DNA of 64,000 bases from Orobanche coerulescens (taxonomy: Eukaryota; Streptophyta; Magnoliopsida; Lamiales; Orobanchaceae): assembly GCA_033398695.1 (NCBI GenBank), contig CM065812.1, forward strand, positions 140,312,858-140,376,857. The letters run 5' to 3'. The notes under the pieces were generated by a model. The model saw nothing but the letters and a program-made list of their open reading frames with translations, searched no databases and was not told where the DNA came from. This document shows, one piece after another, positions 36,346-48,444 of this stretch; position 1 is the stretch's first letter; each line of letters opens with the position of its first letter. The position numbers and the translations under genes are program-made.

Positions 36346-39300
36346 TCGTTACACCCCAAAACCATCCGGGATATTACAGTGGATCCTGCTACGAACCCAC
36401 TGTGCTAAAAACCGTTTACAAAACCAATTCAAAAGCGCCAAAAGGGCCGATGACGGTAATATTTTAAATACTCAAATATTTTCAAAAGAATAATTTTGAA
36501 ATACCGTCATAAAATACCATTTGAAAATACAAGGCGAAGTGCCAAATCTCGACAGTTTAAAATGTACGTTAAGCTACCACTTAAACGTACCGATAAAATA
36601 GTTTAGGAAAAGGTTTAACGATTTAACCTAAGTTCGCAAAGTGCCAAAAGGGCCATTTAAAATACACACACGCAGCGGATAAAGATACCGAAAAGCCATT
36701 TTGAGATATACACACGCAATGGATAAATACTGTTCAAAATACACATTTGCAAATGGAAATAATTAACCGGAAAAGAATACTCAATTCTCCGAAAACAAGC
36801 CACAGCCAGTATCACATCGGGAAGCTCATCCCCTCACGACCGCTACTAGCTTGATCTCCGAGTACCTAAAAATAAAGCCCACGACGGGGTCAGCCACAAT
36901 ACTCAATAATGATACCGATCACATCATCATAAATAATTACATACCAATGTAATAATACTGTAAGAATACTACCAACATAATCTTACTGTTATAACCTTAC
37001 CAATCCATAATAATCCAATCCTTACCATAATCCACATTTCGCATCCTCGAATGACGAAATGAACTTAACAACAATCATCTCTACTGTATTCCAAAAATAC
37101 CGACAATCCTCAAAACATCATCATAACTCATAATCATGAAATAATTCATCCGTGCCAAATCCTGTCCATCGGATTACACAATCAAAACTCAACCTCGGAT
37201 AAACCAATAGTACCCAAATATATCCGTAGATCAAATACCACATGACAATGAATACAAATCCCAAAACATCGACGCATACCAATGCTCATATGATCAATAA
37301 CAATGATCAACCAATACATCAACTGAGAATATCATCAACATGATAACTCCAATACGACCAACAAAGGATCAACGATAACCGAGAGTACCATCAACATGAT
37401 AACTCCGACACAATCAACAAAGGATCAACAATAACCGAGAATACCATCAACAAGGTAAACTCCAAATGATCAACAATAATGGATTTCAAGAAATAACTCC
37501 GACTATCGAACATACCCCTCGGGCGTATGAACAACCAGTCACAAACCGTCGAACATACCCAACTATAAATGGAGGATGAACGACCAAACAATATGGCTCA
37601 AGGATGGACGTCACAGTACGCCCGATCCGGAAATGTGTCCGTGCACAAGCCACCCCGGGTATCGATCAAATACACGTGTGGTCTTGTACCTAATTAGCCT
37701 CACGAACTACGTCTCGTGTGCACGGTTCAATGCGGAAATATCCACGCATAACCATCATGTGCCCGGCTAAAAATCCTACACAATAACCAATCGGCACGCA
37801 GATATGACTCCAGATATGTCATGATGCAACATGACAGCGAAACTCAAAGAAACACATATCCAATAAGGATCAAAAGACTCACCGAAGTGAACAACAACAG
37901 ACTGACAATGAAAAGTCGACACGACTAATCAATATCCAAAACATCAATCCTGGGATCATCATCCCCAAATGAATGACCAACACGATCTATGATCTCAATA
38001 CAACAGTCCTGGGATCAACATCCCTCAACGAATAACCGATACGAAACTCATTACACGAAACCTCAACATATACAACAACTCAACGTAATAATTATCTCAT
38101 AACTGAACAATACATAAATTACCTCAAAGCCGAAGACAACATCCTTTCCACGAACAACATTCCTGAACGAATACATAGTTATACAAATAATCTCAAATAA
38201 GGTACCATCCATTCAATACCAATAACCCTTTATCATGATATTTATGTCATCACGATAACTATCCTCGATATCCGATATTCTATATCCTTGACCAAAGATA
38301 ACTCACGTCTTCCCTGAACACAATTAAATCATATACCTTATGATTTAATACAACCAGAGCACGATATACAAACCATTATCCCGACAACTTACATTTCTAA
38401 CAACATTGCTATACGAATTATAAATGAAATGAAAACGAAACCATTCATCAAATATTATAAACTGAACAAGTATAAACTTGCCTCGATACCGATACCACGA
38501 ATCCGTTACCAAAATCCATTGCCTTTGTCTACGAGCTCCTCAATCCCGACCAGAAGCAATCTACGAACTCTTTAGCCTCAACCGCAACTCAACGGTCATA
38601 ATCCACGATCAAAACATATCAACCTATTGCAATAACTGATTAACACACATTCGATAAAAATTAATAACCGACATACTCAACCAACAAACTCAACGGTTCA
38701 ACGAAACCTCGATCATATACATAATACCAAATAATCCAACTCAACAAATACGAACCCATATCCACGATACAAGCCGTAACTCGATGATCACAAATAACAA
38801 TCAATAACCGATCAACAACGGTTATACAATATCCCGATTAAACACATATCCAAACAACCCGAACCAAACAAACACGAATTCAAAACCACAATACGATTAC
38901 AAAATCCGAAGATCATATCCATAATCTATTTAAACCAACAAGGGTCTAACATTACCGATTCCAAATTCAATCTTAAATACAATTACAAGTTTCCTCCTTG
39001 TATAATCATAATAAAATCCAATTACCGATTATCATCATCAATCCGGACGATCCGATTAATTCAACATCATAAATAACCATATTCCAAAGGTTTCAAATAA
39101 TTCCATTATCCGAATTGAACACTTATTCAATAAGTATGAATTTCCAAATTCAAACATGGATAATAATTCTCATCAAACTCGAAATCATATTCGTATTCCT
39201 ATACGAATATTGTACCAAATACATAACTTAGTTCTAAATGTGAATATTGCATATTCATATCCAAAACACCAACACTTTAAAATGTATTCATCAAATCAAT

Positions 39301-41089
39301 GATCAATTCATCTCGACATTAAGGATTTTATAACATATTCGATTCCAACTTCAACTCCAAATACGAAGACAAAACTCCTTCTTGTTCATACTTGTAAATT
39401 CGTAGAAAACAATTTACCGATTATTATCGTGAATAATCACATTCCAAATTATCCGAAATCCTTCCAAAATCATAACATGTAACTCAAGAGTTCTTTAAGA
39501 ACACGAATTATCCAAATTCACGTTCATAATCCATAAAACAACATAACCCGATGTTTTCTAACATCTAAACAACCCTTAATCATAATTCAAGGTGTATATA
39601 ATCATGTCCTTCAACATATACTTCTCATAACATCATGAATCGCAACAAACCACCAAGAACATCGAGAATACTACGATTCCATAATCATAACAAAATAATC
39701 GAATCATTTGATCACCAATTCATTATCTTCCTTTAACAAAATTCCCATAAATACCAAGAATCATCACAACAATATCATTTCAACCATCATTCATACGAAA
39801 ACATGTAGAATTTTCCAAGTTCTACTCATTGAGACATTTCATCGAACACTTTGAAGGCATAGTCCAATTCAATCGATTATTCAAAGAAATACTCGAATTC
39901 TTTCCACAAAACTTCAAGAATAATGAATGATCTCAAGAATACAACAAGATTCCATCAATAATCTGAGTTAAAACGAATCAAATCGGCCAAGACATCAAGA
40001 AACTTCAAAAATATCCAAAACCAAGTGTTTAGGTGTTCTTACCTTCGATCCGGGTGGAAGATGATGTTAATCCATGATTCCAACTTCCAAAACATGTTGC
40101 TAGATGATGATATTACTCAAATCCATCCACTTTGATGAAGAAATCGCCAAAAAACGAAGAGAAAACATGAAAATGGCCGGATGACTCGGTCCAGGCCTTT
40201 AAATAGGCGGAACCTGCCGGACGCTTACGTACGTAACCGGCCGGACCCTTACGTACGTAACCGGCCATGGCCGAAGTCTCTGCCCAGTTCTGCCGGAACC
40301 CTTACGTACGTAATCGGCACTGGCTTACGACGTAATCGCCCTACGGCCGTAATCGCCACCGCCTTACGCATAATCGGCCGCCCTAGCCCCTGGCCGAAGT
40401 CACTGCCGACCGTGATCGGCCACCCCCACGAATCACTGCCGACCATGCTCGGCCATTCCAACGAGTCACGACCGGCCATTCCAGGTCATCTCGGCCACGA
40501 CTCGACCGGCTAGTCCGTAACGTACGTAACCCTTAATCCGTTGCGTACGTAATACGTACGTTGACTTGCTACAATATAATACTCGTATTACGTACGTAAT
40601 ACACCCTGTATAACGTACGTAACTCCGTCCGTTGACTCACCTGTCCACATCTGCGCCGAAAGCTGCCAACCACGGGCCCCACTGTCCAATTCCTCTTGTT
40701 ACATACGTTATGTACACTATATAACGTACGTAAGCTAACACATTTTACGTACGTAAGCTCCAAGGCTTAACGTACGTAATGGCTTTTATACTTAGCCAAA
40801 AATCCAACTGTTCCTGTCTGACGTCTCGACGTACAAAATACAATCATACGGCATACTCAATACACATACTGAATCCAAAAATATTCTCATACGGTATACC
40901 TGATATCCGAATCAGTTCAACCTGATACAACATATCCTGAATATATCTATCAATCAAAAACGATAATCACACCAGTATAACTGTCTCGGTTCTCAATTTA
41001 TTTTATCCACACTGTATAGATACCAAACTATACAGTATATCTCAGATAAAATAACGCGAAAAATTTATACTGAAAATCCGAGTATTACA
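36346..41089 (-). mobile_element. LTR A4 (5'-most family-A LTR, no SIRE insertion)
   Basis: It is 4,744 bp and keeps the uninterrupted sequence across the SIRE target (CATAATCCACGATC at about 38597). It is therefore the best reference for the LTR. It ends GAGTATTACA at 41089, followed by GTACA. The promoter-like array is at 40196-40783. No gene is present; a short open frame over the array reflects the repeats. Confidence 0.9.
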
Positions 41090-41159
41090 GTACACATCAT
41101 GTACCGAACTCCAGAGGCCTCGTCAGACCCTACCTGGATCACACACCTTTATTAGTACA
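41090..41159 (-). mobile_element. Family-B 5' LTR, second fragment
   Basis: This 70-bp piece continues the minisatellite cut at 8412. It completes unit three and runs to GTACA of unit four (41155-41159), where the Tat element begins. It links the two sides of the family-A block. Confidence 0.9.
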
Positions 41160-42084
41160 TGTTGTGCGGCGATTTATACGCCCTGATGGCGATCGGCAAG
41201 ATGGTCAGAATCCAATCAAAGAAGACAGACACTGGGCAAGCACCTGGTGATCGGCGTCTAAGGCGACCGTCTGTAAGCATATAGCGATCACTTGATATCT
41301 GCCTGTAGACGATCGTCCCATGCTGCATGTGAACCCGAAACCCGTCAAAGTCTTCAAAGACCCAATCTCGGACGTGGACCCACGTCCAGATCCTTAAAAG
41401 GCGCCGCAAGATAAGGCCTTTGACCCCAGCCTGTCACCAGCCTTTCACCTACCGACAAGCCCGCCGAAAGGTACAAGGTGGGTCCTCCCCAGACAGCGAC
41501 TCAGGATGCGTGCAGGCTTCCCATTGGATCGCACAGCTGGCTGCAAGCAGCAGCCTCGGACTTTAAGGAAACAGCCCCACGTGATAAGACGATCGCCCAT
41601 ATTATTCTAATATAGAATGCGGCGGTCGCCCGCGATCGCCGGAGAGGACCCAGCAACCTTGTCTCCTATAAATAGTAGGCCTCCAACAGTGGCCTGGGAG
41701 GATTGGGAATACAGCGAAAAAACGTACAGAGAGAACAAAAACTCATCTGACGAATACTTACATATACACAGTGATATTCATTCACACACACAGAACATCT
41801 AAAGCAAGAACACACAAAGCTTCATATCTGGTTCTTCCGGCAATCTTCATGCTCTACAGCTAAGATAACTAGAAGTCTTTACACTCATTGTAATAGATTC
41901 TAACATTAATATTTGTACTCCAAAGTATCTATATTAATAACATCTCGCGAGAGCATTCAAGCCCGGGATTAACACCCCCGACAAACCTTGTGTTATTTAT
42001 TTTCCCACGGAAGTGTTCTCGCATTTGTTTGTTACTCGACCATTCCAGCTATATCATCTCCGGATAATATTTTAGGTAACAACA
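41160..42084 (+). mobile_element. Tat 5' LTR
   Basis: It is about 925 bp, starting TGTTGTGCGG and ending GGTAACAACA just before ATTGGCGC. The exact right end could be 42081 or 42084. The left 500 bases are dense in GCGATCGC/GACGATCGTC-type palindromes, followed by the TATA box at 41667. Confidence 0.88.
41667..41675 (+). promoter_or_regulatory. TATA box of the Tat 5' LTR
   Basis: TATAAATAG lies in the middle of the LTR in the sense direction, after the GC-rich upstream half. Transcription of the genomic RNA would start about 30 bases downstream. Confidence 0.65.
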
Positions 42085-42086
42085 AT

Positions 42087-42101
42087 TGGCGCTGGAAGGA
42101 G
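42087..42101 (+). other. Probable Tat primer binding site
   Basis: TGGCGCTGGAAGGAG follows the LTR end by two bases. TTGGCGC starts are usual in Tat and Athila elements, but I cannot match the rest to a specific tRNA from memory. Confidence 0.6.
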
Positions 42102-42213
42102 GGGCGTCTAAACCTTCATTTTTTGTTCCCACCGTCTCGAAGAACACTCACTGTTCTCCGGGGCATATACTTGAAGAGACACTCACTACTCTTCAAATAA
42201 AACTTTCAGAAAA

Positions 42214-45200
42214 ATGACGTCGGCAACAACCTCCAAAAGAGCCACCCTGCGATCTGCCGGACTTCTTATTCCGGACCAGACCGAATCCCAGCCTACGGCG
42301 GAAGGTGACCGCGGCGACGCTAGACTCTCACTCCCGCCCCCAAGGGACGGTCCCAGCCTCTCACTCGATCAGTTCCAGACCGCGGAATAGATTGAGGAGG
42401 CTATAGCCATCCTCATGGAGCGACGGAGGGCATGCGACTCGCCCACCATTACTCCGTCAGCCATTCGCCGAGCAGGCAAACGGAAGCTTAAGGGGATATA
42501 TGTTGAGAAATTGACAGAAAGCCCCGAGCCGCAGGGAAAGGCTCTCGTAAGGCGGAACGACTCCGTCTTAAGCCGCCTAGGGAGTGAACCCTCGTGGCGA
42601 CCCGGGCATTCAGGCCCCAGCTGGGAGGTTTCGGAATCCGAATCCGTTAGCAAGAGTTCGTCATATCCGAATCCTAGAAGACAAGCCGGCCAACGGGCCC
42701 CCGCTCGCCCAAGAACTGAGCCTGGTGGCGGAGAACTCGTCATCTCCCCTGGGGCCAGGGGATCAATACACGATCGCCTTGGCTCACGCTCCGGGAGCCA
42801 ATCAGCGAGCAGTCAGGCTACGGCGATAGCCGCCATGCAGCGTCAGCTCGATGAAATGAAGGCGCTCCTAGAAACTGGGGCAGACGCTAGGAGATCGATC
42901 GCGGGACCAAGTGAGCCACTCGCGGTCCAGATCGAGCTCGCCCCAGTTCAACCAACGATCGCTCCACCTCAAACACCTCTATATGAAGGGAGATCGGATC
43001 CAGAGACCTATTTGAGCAAATTCCGGATTTACATGACCGGATGCGGAGCATCGGACGCGACGAAATGTCGGATGTTCCCACTAACATTGGGCGACCTCGC
43101 CCACAGGTGGTACATCTCACTACAACCTCGCTCGATCAATTGCTTTGAGAGACTGGCGAACGACTTCACATCGCATTTCACTACCAAAGTCACTCGGCCA
43201 GAAGGCCCCCACCGCATGATGAAGATCAGGCAGGGGAAGGACGAGCCCGACGAAGACTATATCGATCGGGTGGACGAAGTAGTCCTCACCGGTGAGCCCA
43301 TTAGCGACGAGCTCGCTCTCTACTCAGTCCTAGGGGGATTCCATGGCCATTCGCCCATGTTCAGGCATCTCACTAAGGAAATCCCCCCGACTTACCCGAT
43401 CTTCCGCGTTAGGGCCGCCGATTTCCTGGCTAGGCAGAGGATGCTCACCCTCCGCTTAGGCGAGGGATCTGCCGGAGAAGGGAAGGCGCCGTCCCAGATC
43501 CAGAAGAAGGCGGTCGCCAAGCCCAGAAAGGCGGTCACAAAGCCTCCTGGTGAATTCAAATCCTTCGAGGACGTGGAGGTTCACCTCCTCCGCAACCTCA
43601 ATCTATCTTCGGCCCACATCTTTAATGCCATCAAGGGGCGCGAATGGCTCAACAAACCAAAGCCGATAAGGGACAACGGTCATCTAGACCGCAGCAAATT
43701 CTGTGCCTACCATAAAAGTCCCGGCCACAACACCAGCCAGTGCCGCGACCTCCTCATACAACTCTGGCGACTGTTTGAGGAAGGCAAATTGGACAACTTG
43801 GTTACCAAGTCAGAACCCCGTTCAGAGAGGGCCGGAGGGCGCGAGCGCCGACAAAGCGATGGGATCCCTCCCAATCCGGTCGCAAGGATCGAGCAGAACG
43901 AGCCGAAGTACTCTGATGAATCGATCCCTCCGATCAACCCTGGCGGCCGGATCAATATGCTTCAGGCGGGAGGTGGAAACCTCGGTGGCCTTTCCCCGGT
44001 TTCCACTTTATCGAACATAAAGCGGAAATCCGAGCTGAGGGCGTTCGCCGGGGTCCATGTAGTGGTCCCACCGCAGCTGACCATCTCCAAAGACGCGCTC
44101 ATCACCTTCTCCAAAAAGGATATGGAGGGGGTGCAGTGCCCCAAAGAGGATGCATTGGTGATCTCTGCATGTATCCTTAGGAAGATGGTCGATCGCGTAC
44201 TGGTTGACAATGGCAGCTTTTGCAATATCATATTCAAATCTGCTCTTGACCAGCTCGGCAACCTAACCAAGTTCATCAAGCCGTTCGACACCGTGCTTCA
44301 AGGGTTCGGCGACAGCACAGTCCAAACCTATGGAAGGATCAAGCTCTGAGTCGAGCTAATATGCTACTACGATCCCAAGGTTAGGATTACTAGGAACCTA
44401 AATTTTGTAATCATAGATAAGCCCAGCATCTATAATGGGTTCCTAGGTCGTCCATTTCTAGAAACCTTCGAGGCGATCGCCTCCTCTTTCTTTTATTGTA
44501 TCAAATTCCCCACTACCGATGGGACGGTCGGTACTGTAAAAGGAGACCAATTAATGGCTAAGAGATGCTTGAATTACTCCTGTGTCGTAACTTCTTTCAA
44601 TACTACCCATGCAATTTGTGACATCGAGACGATCGACAATCAGCCGATGGAGATCGACGAGCCGAGCACATCATACCAACCCGACTCAGAGGACGCCATC
44701 TCACATCGATCAACGGACGACATCGAGCCAAGGATCGGTCTCGATCCAAGCCTCGACATCGATCCAAGAATCGAGTCCGAAAATCATTCCAAACGAGGAG
44801 CAACTGTCCCCACTGAAGAGTTAGAAAGTGTAATGATAGACCCGGCTCATCCGAAACGGGAAGTACAGATCAGCGCAATTGGTCTTGAGTTAAAGGAGGA
44901 TCTGATCAACTTACTACGTAAGAACATCGGAGTATTTGCCTGGTCGCATCATGATATGGTTGGCATAAGTCCTGAACATGCTTGCCACTATATAAAGATC
45001 GACCCGGCAAGGAAGCCTGTTCACCAGAAATGTAGGAAATTCGGTCCTGAGAAGTACGCAACACTCGACATAGAAGTCAAAAAGCTGCTCGATAACAAAC
45101 TTATCGGAGTAGCTACAGATGAACCACAGTGGGTCGCCAACGCGGTGCTCATCAAAAAGCCGAACAGCTCATGGAGGTTATGCATCGACTTCACCGACCT

Positions 45201-46377
45201 CAACGCGGCATGTGCAAAAGATCACTTTCCGATACCTCATATTGATCACTTGGTCGATAGTACAGCAGGTTGCGAAATGATGTCGTTCATGGATGTCTTC
45301 ACCGGATACCATCAAATCCCAATGGCCGAAAAAGACATAAAACACACATCATTCCACACGAAAATAGACATATACTTTTGGGTCCGAATGCCGTTCGGCT
45401 TGAAGAACGCGGGGGCAACCTACCAGCGACTAGTCAACAGGATATTCGCCAATCAGATCGGCAAGACCATGGAGGTCTACATTGACGACATCGTGGTCAA
45501 AAGCCTCAAGAAGGAAGACCACCTCAATGACCTTGCCGATACGTTCGCCATCCTCGAGAAGTTCAACATGAAGCTGAACCCCAAGAAATGCAACTTCGGG
45601 ATGAGCTCCGGAAAATTCCTGGGGCACATCGTGAGCCAAAGGGGGATCGAGGTGAACCCCACCAAGATTCAGGCGATCCTTGACATGCAGGAGCCACGGA
45701 ATGTCAAGCAGGTGCAATGCCTCACAGGTTGTCTAGCCCCCCTCAACTGTTTCATATCTTGGCTCGGCGATAAAAGCAAGCCTTTCTTTGCGGCCATAAA
45801 GATCAAGAAGTTCACATGGATGAAGGAAAGTCAAGTAGCGTTCGCCAAAATCAAGGAGTACCTATCTAACCCCCATATCTTAGCAAAGCCGATCCCCGGC
45901 GAGAAACTATTCCTTTACCTGGCGGCCTCATAGGTCGCACTAAGTGCTGTTTTGGTGCGAGCGGAAGGACAAGTCCACTTGCCGATCTATTTCGTTAGCC
46001 AAGCGCTCCATGACGCGGAAACGCGATACACACCTATGGAGAAGATCGCCTACGCTCTGGTCATGAGTGTTCGTAAGCTAAGGGCCTACTTCTTTGAACA
46101 TCAAGTGGAGGTCCTGACGACTCTCCCCTTAAGGCAAGTCCTGCACCCGCCCGACACTAACGGGCGACTCCTCAACTAGTCGCTGGAGGTCGCCCAATAC
46201 GGTATCACGTACGCTCCTCGCACGGCAATCAACGGCCAAGCTCTGGCAGACTTCATGGTAGAATTAACGTTCCCACCCAGCCCGACCTAGATCGGTCGCC
46301 CCGCTTGGAAATTGTACATGGATGGCTCGGCAACCAACTCGCGAGCAGGGGCAGGGATTGTCCTCATCCGCCCCGAC
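42214..46377 (+). pseudogene. gag-pol: Tat gag-pol, first part: gag, protease, reverse transcriptase, RNase H, start of second RNase H
   Basis: The frame runs from the ATG at 42214 without any frameshift. It is interrupted only by TAG 42388-42390, TGA 44347-44349, TAG 45931-45933, TAG 46177-46179 and TAG 46288-46290. The gag domain is at about 43000-43440. A Tat-type knuckle CAYHKSPGHNTSQC starts at 43702. The protease motif VDNGSF is near 44203. The reverse transcriptase has FMDVFTGYHQI and the catalytic YIDD at 45478-45489, then FLGHIVSQRG. The first RNase H follows (VALSAVLVRAEG, FVSQALHDAETRYTPMEK). The second, archaeal-type RNase H starts with WKLYMDGSA at about 46306. The frame is cut at 46377 by family C and resumes at 55370. 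Confidence 0.93.
46373..46377. repeat. Target-site duplication CCGAC of family C
   Basis: CCGAC at 46373-46377 recurs at 55365-55369. Removing family C and one copy restores the Tat reading frame exactly, which confirms both the boundaries and the frame. Confidence 0.95.
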
Positions 46378-48409
46378 TGTAACACCCCCAAGTTATTCAA
46401 GGAATATTACAGCGCCGTAAGCCCCGCCATGGGGCCCACAAGGCTAAACATACGCGGAACTATAAACTTTGACCGAGAAGGTCTACACACAATGGAATGA
46501 AAACAATACAAAGGTATTCAAAAACATAACCAATGTATTCACAGACATCACAACACGAATCAATACTTCGGCAAACACAGGCCGGAACATCAAAGGAAAT
46601 GGAAAATAATACTCGAGTATTCAATAGCCAACCCAGTACAACAACACTGAACGGAAAACTCATAACATAACTGGAAGAAAGACACAGTATCACACTTGCC
46701 CACGATCTTCATGCCGACCCGATACGCGTTTTTCCGTCCTCTTGGAACCTGAAATACATAAAACGTATTTCCTCCATAAAGGGGTTAGCCGTCGAATAGC
46801 TAGTGCAAGTATATCAATATGAAACATAATACTCCTCGACAATAAAGTAAAAGTAGACGTCAATTCATCAATTCAAGACTAGTATTAAATCTCATAGTGT
46901 CACATCAAGACGTATGTGAATGCCGTAGAAACGGTTCGTTCATATCATCCGTCGTTACATGTATGAATGCCGTAGAAATGGTTTGTTCATATCATGCCAT
47001 CAATACATATATGAATGCCGTAAAAACGGTTCGTTCATAATATGCCATCAATATATCTATGAATGCCGTAAAAACGGTTCGTTCATGATATGCCATCAAT
47101 ATATCTATGAATGGCGTAAAAACGGTTCGTTCATATCATACCATCAATATTTTTTACTTTCAAAGTCGAGAACGTACAATCATAATTATATACTTGCCTT
47201 TGAGACATCGAGAAATCGAACGGAGGAAAGGTATGAATTCGGTAGGTCCAAGAACGCGCTTCCGGCACCTAAACGATTCGCAAGGAATATGACAATTAAT
47301 TATCCATACTCAAATTACATGAAGAGACTCCCGAAACTCGTCTACGATTCAAGAAAATACATGGGTGAACAACTAAAGGTTGGGAAATCGCACAAACTCC
47401 CACAAGTCCGAAAACGGCACAATCCAACCCGTAAAATCGTAAGAAAACATGCATACGGTATAGATATATCATAATCTCAAGGTTCTCAAGCTTCAATCGG
47501 ATAAATCGGACGAATCTACGAAAACCCCCAAAATCCAACACAAATTTCAAAGTGTTCTTGAATAATTTTTCAATAATCCGATGAATACTCAAACATGCCC
47601 ATAATCATGCATATATCACTTCATACACCATGATTTTAACATCCAAAACGTCAATACCCAATACAAAATCGAGAACCAAGATGTTGAAGAAATTACCTCT
47701 TGAATATCCAAGCTCTATGATCCGAGGAATACGCGTTAGATCGATTATTCGGGCTTCCCAACTGAATGAAAATGGTAAAAATCCAACACACAAGTGATAG
47801 ATGGTGAAAAGCTCCTCCCCTCAAGCTCTCTCTCTCGTAGGTAGAAGAAGGAAATGGAGAAATGAGCTGCATCTCGCTCAAAAAGCACAATTAATGCAGT
47901 TGACCGCATTGTGTGCCGCGGCTCAGCCCAGGTGTGCCGCGGCACAGGTCCAAAAATTGCTCCCAGGGCTCGGCAGTGTGCCACGGCTCAGCCCAGGTGT
48001 GTCGCGGCAACGGGTAAAGTCGGTTTTTGGCTGAGGATGCAACACAAGTGTGCCGCGGCTCAACCTAGGTGTGCCGCGGCAGTGACTCGGCAGTGTGCCG
48101 CGGCCCTGCCGGCATGTGCCGCGGCACCCGGTATAGTCCGCTCGGCCAGGTCTAGAAAATGTGTGTGCCGCGGTGCACATTCCTTGTGCTGCGGCCCACA
48201 CCCTCCTCGGGTCCTAAAATGATGAAAAATGACCCGGGAAGAGAATAAAGGCAATAGGACTCAGTACCGGGGAAACAATAACACGAAATGGAAGTACGAA
48301 AACCCCAAAACGGTGGTTCCAAGCAACGATTTCAAAGGTTCGCCCAACAAAAACACGATTAGCAAAATGAAGAGATTTGAAATGACATGAATTTCAACCG
48401 GGTATTACA
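46378..48409 (-). mobile_element. Family-C 3' LTR
   Basis: It starts TGTAACACCCCCAAGTTATTC and ends CCGGGTATTACA. It holds a five-unit 48-bp minisatellite (46915-47149) and about nine GTGCCGCGGC-type palindromes (47905-48190). On the transcribed strand an AT-rich stretch and a pyrimidine tract follow the palindromes. It has no gene; open frames reflect the repeats. Confidence 0.92.
46915..47149. repeat. 48-bp minisatellite in the family-C 3' LTR (5 units)
   Basis: The core GAATGCCGTA...ACGGTTCGTTCAT starts at 46918, 46965, 47013, 47061 and 47109. Since 48 is divisible by three, one frame stays open and gives a false repetitive peptide. The 5' LTR has the same array at 53881-54115. Confidence 0.9.
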
Positions 48410-48444
48410 TTCTCCCCCTCTAAAAAGGAGTTTCGTCCCGAAAC
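48410..48444 (-). other. Family-C polypurine tract and hairpin
   Basis: On the minus strand a purine-rich AGAGGGGGAGAA abuts the LTR at 48409. Beside it is the inverted repeat AGTTTCG-TCC-CGAAACT as in family B. It lies just after the stop codon of pol. Confidence 0.85.

Larger units (their letters stand above)
8413..41089 (-). mobile_element. Family-A tandem retrotransposon block: four LTRs, three short internals
   Basis: The order is LTR A1 (8413-12973), internal 1 (12974-13362), LTR A2 (13363-19489), internal 2 (19490-19878), LTR A3 (19879-35957), internal 3 (35958-36345), LTR A4 (36346-41089). Each internal has a primer site on its right and a polypurine tract on its left. All units point the same way, and a single GTACA duplication flanks the block. 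A normal element has two LTRs and one internal domain, so unequal exchange between LTRs after insertion is the simplest explanation. No internal piece encodes protein, so the family is non-autonomous. Confidence 0.88.

Noticed and set aside
46915..47149. CRISPR-like spacing of repeats
   Set aside because: Whole 48-bp units repeat head to tail with no unique spacers; the context is a plant LTR.
46959..47474. 171-codon open frame with a repeated peptide (YECRKNGSF...), also at 53925-54440
   Set aside because: It is made by the 48-bp LTR minisatellite, whose length is a multiple of three. It occurs only in LTRs, opposite to element sense, and has no domain.
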